A DNA stretch of 55,217 bases from Bacteroidales bacterium (GTDB lineage: Bacteria; Bacteroidota; Bacteroidia; Bacteroidales; UBA932): the NCBI GenBank assembly GCA_016281315.1, contig JAEEIJ010000081.1, forward strand, positions 1 to 55,217. The letters are read 5' to 3'. This document shows, in pieces, positions 43,376-50,281 of the stretch (position 1 is its first letter; the number at the start of each line of letters is the position of its first letter). The notes under the pieces are model-generated. The model worked only from the letters and a program-made list of their open reading frames with translations. It did not search any database and was not told the origin of the DNA. The translations under genes and the position numbers were made by a program.

Positions 43376-44420
43376 ATGCGATGATTTCTTTCATCAGCGG
43401 GACTTTCTCCAGGGCGGCGTGGAACAGGGCCACCTGGTTGCGGGTGCGCACCAGGTTGTGCTCCGGATACTTGATCTTATAATAGGTGTCGCCGTTGATG
43501 AAGTCCGTGAAGAAACGCACGGCCTGCATATAGGGGAAGAGGCAGGCGGCGTAGGGGAGATTCTCCTTTTCTACGGGGGTAAGGAAACTGGCGCCCTCCA
43601 GATAGCCTTTGGCAAAGGCTTCGAAGATGTCCATCCGGAAATCCACTTTGTCCACGGCAGGGTCGTCTTCGGCCACGGTATTGGCCGCCGTGCGCAGGAA
43701 ATCGCCGAAGTCCGAGAACACGAAGGAGGGCATAAGCGTATCCAGGTCAATCACGCAGAGAATGTCTCCCTTGTCGTCGAAGAGCATATTGTTCACCTTG
43801 GTGTCGCAGTGGCAGATGCGCTTGGGCAGCTTCCCCTCGCGGTACATCCTTTCGGCCTTGCACATCTCCTCCTCATAAGGGAGCAGGTCTTCCAGGATTG
43901 CCTGCACTTCCGGTTCCGCCATCCGTCCCACAGGGTCGGCCGATACGGCTTCGTGCAGCTGGCGCGCGCGTAATTCCATATTGTGGAAGTCCGGAATGGT
44001 CTCTCCCAGCTTGTCGGGGATATCGGCCAGCATCGCCTCGAAGGCGCCGAAGGCCTTGCCGGCGTAGTAGGAGTACTCCGGATTCACGGTCTCGTAGGTG
44101 TGCGCCCCGCGGATGAACACGGAGACGCGCCAGTAGGTCTCACCGTCCGTCCAGTAAGTCTTGCCCGTGGCTTTGCAGGGCAGGAACTCCAGCGTTTTGG
44201 CGCCCTTGCGGCGGATGTGGGCCGTGGCGCAGTCGATGTTGTGCTGCAGCAGCTCCACGTCCTTGAAGATGGCGTTGTTGATGCGCTGGAGCACGTAATC
44301 ATCGGCCCCGTCCGTGCGAACCAGGAAGGTGTCGTTGATGAGCCCGTTTCCCAGCGGTTTGATTTCGAGGATATTGCCCTTGATGGCGAATTCCTGTACA
44401 ATCCGTTTGTGGTCTGTCAT
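43374..44420 (-). CDS. Aminoglycoside-phosphotransferase-fold sugar kinase (NahK-like)
   Basis: A 348-residue kinase of the APH/choline-kinase fold. The catalytic loop ICHCDTKVNNMLFDD and the metal segment CVIDLDTLMPSFVFSDFGD match the N-acetylhexosamine 1-kinase group more than antibiotic kinases. It probably phosphorylates an amino sugar released from glycans. The ATG at 44418-44420 starts the canonical N-terminus MTDHKRIVQEFAI; a longer open frame upstream overlaps the ligase gene in another frame. It is last in a chain parE-plsC-fadD-kinase. Confidence 0.8.
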   Translation of the reverse strand: MTDHKRIVQEFAIKGNILEIKPLGNGLINDTFLVRTDGADDYVLQRINNAIFKDVELLQHNIDCATAHIRRKGAKTLEFLPCKATGKTYWTDGETYWRVSVFIRGAHTYETVNPEYSYYAGKAFGAFEAMLADIPDKLGETIPDFHNMELRARQLHEAVSADPVGRMAEPEVQAILEDLLPYEEEMCKAERMYREGKLPKRICHCDTKVNNMLFDDKGDILCVIDLDTLMPSFVFSDFGDFLRTAANTVAEDDPAVDKVDFRMDIFEAFAKGYLEGASFLTPVEKENLPYAACLFPYMQAVRFFTDFINGDTYYKIKYPEHNLVRTRNQVALFHAALEKVPLMKEIIA

Positions 44421-44428
44421 ATATGAGG

Positions 44429-46129
44429 TTATTTGTCTTTCGGCTTCTCGGGCTCGTCGCCGTGGGAATCCTTGTACTTGAAGCGGCGGATCTTCTGGGT
44501 GGCGGTTTTCTCGAAGGGCTCCTTCATCGCATCCACTTCGCGGATCTTGGAGTTCTTGCCCACGGTCTTGTTCACCCATTCCATAATGGCGTTCTTCCTG
44601 GCTTCCAGTTCCTCGAACCACTTGTCCTCCGTGGCCTGGTCCCAGTTGAGGGCGTTGTCCTGGAATTTCACCAGGGCCACCAGTTTGCCGTCGCGTTCCA
44701 TCACCAGGGATTCTTCCACACCTTCGATATTGTTGATCACCTGCTCGATTTCCTCCGGATAGATATTCTCTCCGGAAGGGCCCAGGATGGTGTTGTTCAG
44801 GCGTCCCTTGATGCTGTAGTAGCCGTCGGCGTCCACGGTGGCGACGTCGCTCGTATGGAACCAGCCTTCGTCGTCCAGCACCTGGACGGTGCGCTCCGGG
44901 TCCTTGTAGTAGCCCAGCATCACGTTGTTGCCGCGGCACACGATTTCGCCTTCGCCGTTTGCCGGATTCACGTTGTCCAGGCGGATTTCCACGCCGTAGG
45001 AGGCGCAGCCGATGGTGCCGGCTTTCTTGCGCTTGCCCACCATCAGGTTGCACACCAGCGGGGCGGTCTCCGTGAGGCCGTAGCCCACGGCATAGGGGAA
45101 GTGGCAGTCCTTGAGGAAGGCCTCCACCGCCGGATCCAGCTTGGCCCCGCCCACGCCGAAGAACTTGAGCTTGCCGCCGAAGGTCTGCACCATCCGGTGG
45201 CCGATGAAACGGTGCAGGATGTGCGGGATGTGACGCTCGGCCCAGGAAAGGATGCGGCTCTTGTAGATGGTGGGCCAGACGCTGTTCTTGACCACTTTTT
45301 CGATGATCAGGGGCACCGAGCACACGATGGTGGGGCGCACCTTTTTCATCGCCGACAGGAGGATGGTCGGGGTGGGGGGCTTCTGCAGGGTATAGCACGT
45401 GGCGCCCGCGTAGAAGGAGTAAATGGTGGATACATTCATCTCGTACGCGTGCGCAGCGGGAAGGATGCTCAGGAAACGGTCCTTCTCGAAAGCGGGCTGG
45501 GCCTTGAACGAGGCCGCCAGGTTGTGGCAGATGTTGCGGTGGCTCAGCATCACGCCCTTGGCCTTTCCGGTGGTGCCGGAGGTGTAGATGATGGTGGCCA
45601 GGTCGTCCGGATTCGGGTCTTTCACCCAGCCGTTGCATTTGAATTCGTCCTTGTCCTTCTTCAGGAATTCGAAGGATTCGATGTCCACGATGAGCGTGAG
45701 CTTCTTCCTGCACTCTTCGCTGAGTTTGGGCATCAGGCGCTGCGAAATGAACAGCACCTTCGATTCCGAGTGGTTCAGGATGTTGGTTAGCTCGTTCTCC
45801 GAGCTGTCCGGCAGGATGGGAACGGCTACGCGGCCGTAGACCGTGGCGCTGAAGAAGGCGACCACCCAGTTGGGCATATTCTGCGAGAAGATGGCCACGC
45901 GGTCTCCGTGCTTAATTCCGAAGCGGGTCATCCGCATGGAGAGCTGCTCCACTTTCCGGCGGAACTGCCCGTAGGTGTATTGCTGACCGCCGTCTACGTA
46001 TTGGTAGGCGACGCGCTCCGTGAATCTGTTTGTAGCGTAGTCAAAGACCTTCTGCAGGGTAGTGCAGCTTTGCTCGCGGCCGCGATAGCGACGCCAGGCC
46101 CTATAGGGATTCTTGATTCTCTTGGCCAT
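44429..46129 (-). CDS. AMP-dependent long-chain acyl-CoA ligase
   Basis: A 566-residue ANL-family ligase. The P-loop-like TIIYTSGTTGKAKGVML, the mid motif YGLTETAPLV and DEGWFHTSDVATVDADGYY followed by the hinge KGRLNNTILGPSGENIYPEE are all present. It activates fatty acids via acyl-AMP to acyl-CoA; long-chain specificity is inferred from the FadD-like architecture. It lies between the plsC-type acyltransferase (10 bp) and the kinase. Confidence 0.92.
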   Translation of the reverse strand: MAKRIKNPYRAWRRYRGREQSCTTLQKVFDYATNRFTERVAYQYVDGGQQYTYGQFRRKVEQLSMRMTRFGIKHGDRVAIFSQNMPNWVVAFFSATVYGRVAVPILPDSSENELTNILNHSESKVLFISQRLMPKLSEECRKKLTLIVDIESFEFLKKDKDEFKCNGWVKDPNPDDLATIIYTSGTTGKAKGVMLSHRNICHNLAASFKAQPAFEKDRFLSILPAAHAYEMNVSTIYSFYAGATCYTLQKPPTPTILLSAMKKVRPTIVCSVPLIIEKVVKNSVWPTIYKSRILSWAERHIPHILHRFIGHRMVQTFGGKLKFFGVGGAKLDPAVEAFLKDCHFPYAVGYGLTETAPLVCNLMVGKRKKAGTIGCASYGVEIRLDNVNPANGEGEIVCRGNNVMLGYYKDPERTVQVLDDEGWFHTSDVATVDADGYYSIKGRLNNTILGPSGENIYPEEIEQVINNIEGVEESLVMERDGKLVALVKFQDNALNWDQATEDKWFEELEARKNAIMEWVNKTVGKNSKIREVDAMKEPFEKTATQKIRRFKYKDSHGDEPEKPKDK

Positions 46130-46139
46130 ACGAAGGGGT

Positions 46140-46736
46140 TTAGGATTCGGGAACGGCGAACTGGTCCTTATGGTAGCCCTGGATGCCCAGCGGCCTGTAA
46201 TGGTCGTAGATGCGCTTCATATCGGCCGTCATATCGTCCGTGATCTCGAAGGGCTCGCCCACGCTGATGCGCTTGCGCCCCCAGTCGTAATAGCCCAGGT
46301 ACACGGTGGCGCCGGTTTCCTTGGCGATGAGGTGATAGCCGTTCTTCCAGCGTTTGACCAGGGCGCGGCTGCCTTCCGGCGCGATGGCCAGGTGGAATTC
46401 CGGCACATTCTCCATCAGGTCGATGAGGCTCTTGACGGTGGTGGATGCGGTCTTCTGGTTCACCGGAACGGCGCCGCAGGCGCGCAGGATGGGTCCCAGG
46501 GGCCAGAAGAAGAAGCTTTCCTTAATCATAATATGGGCCACCTTGCCGAAGGAAGTGTAGAAGAGATAACTCACCAGGAAATCCCATACGGTGGTGTGGG
46601 GGACGCCCAGCACGATGGCTTTGGGCTCTTTCATCGGCCCGCCAACGCTTTCCCAACCCAGTTTCCTTAACGCCCAGCCGCAGAATTTGGCCCAGCGGGG
46701 GCTCACGCTTGTCTTGACTTTATACTTGCTTGCCAT
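46140..46736 (-). CDS. PlsC-type 1-acyl-glycerol-3-phosphate acyltransferase-like protein
   Basis: A 198-residue acyltransferase with HTTVWD (H-x4-D) and APEGSRA motifs, the catalytic and phosphate-binding signatures of the PlsC superfamily. It lacks the usual N-terminal transmembrane helix and is shorter than E. coli PlsC. It may act on lysophosphatidate or another acyl acceptor. Its start overlaps the parE stop by one base, and it is next to an acyl-CoA ligase. Confidence 0.85.
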   Translation of the reverse strand: MASKYKVKTSVSPRWAKFCGWALRKLGWESVGGPMKEPKAIVLGVPHTTVWDFLVSYLFYTSFGKVAHIMIKESFFFWPLGPILRACGAVPVNQKTASTTVKSLIDLMENVPEFHLAIAPEGSRALVKRWKNGYHLIAKETGATVYLGYYDWGRKRISVGEPFEITDDMTADMKRIYDHYRPLGIQGYHKDQFAVPES

Positions 46737-48634
46737 TATATATTCACGTCTTCGAGTTCTTTTTCACTGCGCAGATTGTCCATAATGAAGTGCTGGCGCT
46801 CATAGGTGTTGATGCCCATATAGAACTCCATGATGGTCTGGATGGACTCTTCGTCCGAGAGTTTCACGGTGTCCAGGCGCATTTTTTCGCCGATGAAGCC
46901 CTGGAATTCGTCCGAGGAAATCTCGCCCAGGCCTTTGAACCGGGTGATCTCCACGCCCGTCTTGAGGGCTTTCACGGCCTTGTCCCGTTCCTCCGGGGTG
47001 TAGCAGTAGCGGCGCTCCTTCTTGTTGCCAACGCGGAAGAGGGGAGTCTGGAGGATGAACACGTGCCCGCGGCGGATGAGTTCCGGGTAGTACTTCATAA
47101 TGAAGGTGAGTACCAGCATCCGGATGTGCATTCCGTCGTCATCGGCATCCGTCGCCACGATGATGTTGTTGTAGCGGAGGTTGTCCAGGTCCTCTTCCAC
47201 GCCCAGGGCGTTGATCAGGAGGTTCAGCTCCTCGTTTTCGGCCACTTTCTTACGGCTTTCCTTGAAGCAGTTCATCGGTTTGCCGCGGAGGCTGAAGACG
47301 GCCTGGTTGTTGGCGTCGCGAACCTTCGTGATGGTTCCGCTGGCCGAGTCGCCCTCCGTGATGAAGATGGAGGTCTTTTCCCGCTGGTCTTCCATCCCCT
47401 TGGGGAACTTGTTGTCGTTGAAGTGGTAGCGGCAATCCCGCAGTTTACGGTTGTAGACGGCCGTTTTCTTGGCTCTCTCGCGGGATTTCTTCTGCACGCC
47501 GGCGATTTCTTCGCGTTCGGCCTGGGATGCCTTGATCTTCTCCTCGATGATCGGAACGATGTCCATATGCATATGCAGGTAATCGTTCAGATACTTGGTG
47601 ACGAAGTCGTTCACGAAGGTGCGGATGGTGGGGCCGCGGTCTACGTCGTGCCCCTTTACCTGCTTCTCCCACATATAGGTGGAGCCGAGCTTGGTTTTGG
47701 TCTGGCCTTCGAAGATGGGCTCCTGAATCTGGATGGAGATGGCGCCCACCACGCCCTGGCGGATGTCCTCGGGCTTGTAGTCCTTCTTGAAGAAGTCCTT
47801 GAAGGTCTTGGCGATGGCTTCCCTGTAGGCGGCCAGATGGGTGCCGCCGTCGCGGGTGTTCTGGCCGTTGACGAAGGTGGCGATGTTCTCGCCGTAGCTG
47901 TTGCCGTGGGTGAGCACGATCTCGATGTCTTCGCCCTCCAGGTGGATGAGGGGATAGAGCGGCGTTTCGCTCATATTCTCCGTCACCAGGTCCAGCAGGC
48001 CGTTCTCGCTCTTATAGGCCACGCCGTTCAGGTTCAGGGTGAGGCCCTTCTTGAGGTAGGAGTAGTTCTTTACCAGGCTCTCCACGAACTCCATATGGAA
48101 GGAGTAGTCGTTGAAGAGGTCTTCGTCCGGGGTGAAGCGGATGAAGGTGCCGTTTTTCTCATTGGAAGGGACGATGTCCGACTCCAGCAGTTCGCCGCGA
48201 GAAAAACGGGCGTACGAGCACTGTCCTTCGCGGTAGGAGGCCACGTAGAAGTCTATGGACATCGCGTTCACGGCCTTGGTGCCCACGCCGTTCATACCCA
48301 CGCTCTTCTTGAAGTTGGCGTCGTCGAACTTGGCGCCGGTGTTCAGCTTCGAGGTGGCGTCCACCACTTTGCCAAGCGGAATGCCGCGGCCGTAGTCCCG
48401 CACCGTCACCGTCTTGTCCTCGATGGTGATGTCGATCTTCTTGCCGTAGCCCATCGAATACTCGTCGATGGAGTTGTCGATGATTTCCTTCAGAAGGACG
48501 TAGATGCCGTCGCCCTGCCGGTCACCGTTCCCAAGTCGGCCGATGTACATGCCGGCACGCCTGCGGATGTGCTCGTTCCATTCCAGGGTTTGGATGGCGT
48601 CGTCGTCGTAATTATGTTTGATGATTTCTTCCAT
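46736..48634 (-). CDS. parE: DNA topoisomerase IV subunit B
   Basis: A 632-residue type IIA ATPase subunit: GHKL ATPase domain (EIIDNSIDEYSMGYGKKIDI, DYGRGIPLG), transducer, and TOPRIM domain with TEGDSASGTITK and the metal DADDDGMHIRM. EGDSASGTI rather than EGDSAGGTA favours ParE over GyrB. With ParC it decatenates chromosomes. The promoter box TATATTTG lies at 48653-48660, overlapping the left edge of structured repeat copy 2. First gene of the parE-plsC-fadD-kinase run. Confidence 0.93.
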   Translation of the reverse strand: MEEIIKHNYDDDAIQTLEWNEHIRRRAGMYIGRLGNGDRQGDGIYVLLKEIIDNSIDEYSMGYGKKIDITIEDKTVTVRDYGRGIPLGKVVDATSKLNTGAKFDDANFKKSVGMNGVGTKAVNAMSIDFYVASYREGQCSYARFSRGELLESDIVPSNEKNGTFIRFTPDEDLFNDYSFHMEFVESLVKNYSYLKKGLTLNLNGVAYKSENGLLDLVTENMSETPLYPLIHLEGEDIEIVLTHGNSYGENIATFVNGQNTRDGGTHLAAYREAIAKTFKDFFKKDYKPEDIRQGVVGAISIQIQEPIFEGQTKTKLGSTYMWEKQVKGHDVDRGPTIRTFVNDFVTKYLNDYLHMHMDIVPIIEEKIKASQAEREEIAGVQKKSRERAKKTAVYNRKLRDCRYHFNDNKFPKGMEDQREKTSIFITEGDSASGTITKVRDANNQAVFSLRGKPMNCFKESRKKVAENEELNLLINALGVEEDLDNLRYNNIIVATDADDDGMHIRMLVLTFIMKYYPELIRRGHVFILQTPLFRVGNKKERRYCYTPEERDKAVKALKTGVEITRFKGLGEISSDEFQGFIGEKMRLDTVKLSDEESIQTIMEFYMGINTYERQHFIMDNLRSEKELEDVNI

Positions 48635-48652
48635 TCTTCTTTCTTTAACCTA

Positions 48653-48660
48653 CAAATATA
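48653..48660 (-). promoter_or_regulatory. -7 box of parE
   Basis: TATATTTG on the minus strand, 18 bp before the parE start; a TTG at 48681-48683 lies 20 bp upstream, inside the left arm of the structured repeat. Confidence 0.55.
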
Positions 48661-48677
48661 CAAAGAATCCGGCTAAA

Positions 48678-48805
48678 AGACAAGGTTTGCTCGTCGCAAA
48701 CCTGTGCCACCCTCGGCACCATAAGAGGGAGGGGCCCACGGAGGCGTTTTACGCCGATGTTGGGAGGGGTCGCGAAGCGACGGTTTGCGATGAGCAACCT
48801 TGTCT
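48678..48805 (+). repeat. Structured repeat element, copy 2
   Basis: Left arm 48678-48702 and right arm 48782-48805 are complementary with one bulge and one mismatch. The core shares most of its sequence with copy 1: GTGCC (48704-48708)/GGCAC (48715-48719), loop ACCCTC, GAGGG (48725-48729) for the pseudoknot, GGGAGGGGCCCAC, a middle hairpin GGCG-TTTTA-CGCC, TGGGAGGGG and GTCGC-GAA-GCGAC. It lies between parE's promoter and the stop of the DUF1573 gene, 10 bp beyond that stop, so it is likely the 3' end of that gene's mRNA. Confidence 0.8.
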
Positions 48806-48815
48806 GTTCGCTTGT

Positions 48816-49943
48816 CTATTCGATAATACCTGTTATAAACAGATTAACCACCGGCCGGAGGGGAGAATTGGTGGTGAGGGAGACCATAATGACGGCGTCG
48901 CCTTTCGGAAGATCCCGCGTATTGAGGGAAAAACGACAGGTCTCTTTGGCGCCGGGCGCGATGTCCGGCGTGACGACTTTCAGGGTGACGTCTGCATCGG
49001 CCTGGAAAACGTGGAAGGGAGATTTCCCGCGGTTGGTGCAGGGGAAGACGGCCTCTACCGTGGTGCCGCTTTTCACGCTGCCGAAGGTGTAGGTACTTTG
49101 GTCGAAATAGGGCAGGGCGGCGGCCCTGCGCTCGTCCTCCGACATCCCCGCGAAGTTCTCCTGCGTCCAGGCAGTGATCTCGATGCGGCCGTCGGCTTTC
49201 CGGCCGTTCAGCACGGGCGCAGCGAAATAAATATGCTTCCCATACACCCCGGGGGCCGATTTTACCGTATAGCTAAGCGTTGCGGTAGTGCCGGCGGGAA
49301 TGGGGTTGGTACTCAGCTGGAGGCTGAGGCCGGGGGTAACATCGGCCCACTCAACCTTGAGCGGCTTTTTGTCCAGGTTCGCGACGGTGAGGCTCTCGCT
49401 CACGCTGAGACCCTGCTTCAGGGCGGGGGCCTTCAGCGAACGCGTCTTCAAACCAAAAGCCCCGAGCTTCTGTGCTCCGAAGAGCTCGCTCAGGGACTTT
49501 TTCCTGTCGTGTACCACGCCGCGAAGGCGCAGCACTACCGGTCTTTTCACGCCGGATATATAGACGGTAAGGGTTTTGTCGAAGGGCAGGGGACCGTCTT
49601 CGTTCTTGTAGGTGGCCGTGATGGCCCCTTTTTCGCCCGGAGCGATGCTTCCCTTCGTCCATTTCACGTCCGTGCAGCCGCAGGAGGAAACTACTTCGAA
49701 GATGGAGATGGACTCGGATCCTTTGTTCGTGAGGGTGAAGGTGCAGCTGAGGGGTCCGTCGGAAACGGATACATCGCCGAAGTCGTGCACCGTCTTGTCC
49801 CAGGCGAGGACGCTTTCATCGGCCTGGAGATCCTGCTCCACAAAGGCCTCCGGCTGGGCCGAGAGCGGCACGGAGTTTGCCTGACGGGTACCGCAGGTGA
49901 GGACGACGAGGGCCGATATGAACGAAGCGAACAGCATTTTCAT
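48816..49943 (-). CDS. DUF1573 (HYDIN/ASH-like) exported protein
   Basis: A 375-residue protein with a signal peptide or lipoprotein-like leader (LVVLTCGTRQA, C17 possible lipid site) and two DUF1573 Ig-like domains (about 45-150 with VVSSCGCTDVKWTKGSIAPGE; 280-370 with a weaker second copy). DUF1573 domains occur in periplasmic or surface proteins of Bacteroidota; function unknown. Its minus-strand promoter box TAACTTTG at 49948-49955 is nearly at the ATG, with TTTG 20 bp upstream. Confidence 0.87.
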   Translation of the reverse strand: MKMLFASFISALVVLTCGTRQANSVPLSAQPEAFVEQDLQADESVLAWDKTVHDFGDVSVSDGPLSCTFTLTNKGSESISIFEVVSSCGCTDVKWTKGSIAPGEKGAITATYKNEDGPLPFDKTLTVYISGVKRPVVLRLRGVVHDRKKSLSELFGAQKLGAFGLKTRSLKAPALKQGLSVSESLTVANLDKKPLKVEWADVTPGLSLQLSTNPIPAGTTATLSYTVKSAPGVYGKHIYFAAPVLNGRKADGRIEITAWTQENFAGMSEDERRAAALPYFDQSTYTFGSVKSGTTVEAVFPCTNRGKSPFHVFQADADVTLKVVTPDIAPGAKETCRFSLNTRDLPKGDAVIMVSLTTNSPLRPVVNLFITGIIE

Positions 49944-49947
49944 AGTG

Positions 49948-49979
49948 CAAAGTTAGCCACAGTTCTTTTCAAAATCAAA
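49948..49979 (-). promoter_or_regulatory. DUF1573 promoter, divergent from ferredoxin
   Basis: TTTG at 49976-49979 (minus strand), 20 bp, TAACTTTG at 49948-49955, almost leaderless. On the plus strand a slightly imperfect TATCTTCG at 49989-49996 may serve the ferredoxin gene. Confidence 0.5.
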
Positions 49980-50039
49980 TATAATGCCTATCTTCGCACC
50001 TTGAAACGAAACAACAGTAACAATTAAAGATAAAAGACT

Positions 50040-50210
50040 ATGCCCAGAATCATCAATCCCGAACTCTGCGTGGCTTGCGGTTCCTGCGCCGATGTCTGCC
50101 CTACGGGCGCCATCGCCGCCGGTGACGTTTACAGCATCAACGCCGACGAATGCATCGACTGCGGCGCCTGCGAAGGCACCTGCCCCAACGGCGCTATCAG
50201 CGAGGCCTAA
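50040..50210 (+). CDS. 2[4Fe-4S] ferredoxin
   Basis: A 56-residue clostridial-type ferredoxin with two Cys clusters, CVACGSCADVCP at 10-21 and CIDCGACEGTCP at 38-49, each CxxCxxCxxxCP binding one [4Fe-4S]. It carries low-potential electrons, and the pyruvate:ferredoxin oxidoreductase 3 kb away is a natural donor. A short gene with a strong terminator. Confidence 0.95.
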   Translation: MPRIINPELCVACGSCADVCPTGAIAAGDVYSINADECIDCGACEGTCPNGAISEA

Positions 50211-50215
50211 AAAAA

Positions 50216-50242
50216 CAGCGCGATTTTTCGCGCTGCTCTTTT
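50216..50242 (+). terminator. Intrinsic terminator of the ferredoxin gene
   Basis: CAGCGCGA (50216-50223), loop TTTT, TCGCGCTG (50228-50235), then CTCTTTT, 5 bp after the stop codon. Confidence 0.85.
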
Positions 50243-50276
50243 AAAAACGGGTACCCTTTTTCGGGCACCCGTTTTT
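50243..50276 (-). terminator. Terminator of the M16 peptidase gene
   Basis: AAAAACGGGTACCC (50243-50256) and GGGCACCCGTTTTT (50263-50276) form a stem with one mismatch, 5 bp beyond the M16 stop; the minus-strand copy ends in a U-run, so it should terminate that transcript. Confidence 0.8.
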
Positions 50277-50281
50277 GTCGT

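Noticed and set aside
43374..45713. A 779-codon fusion upstream of the kinase-like gene
   Set aside because: The extension beyond 44420 is a shifted frame of the acyl-CoA ligase gene without domain content; the ATG at 44420 gives the family N-terminus.
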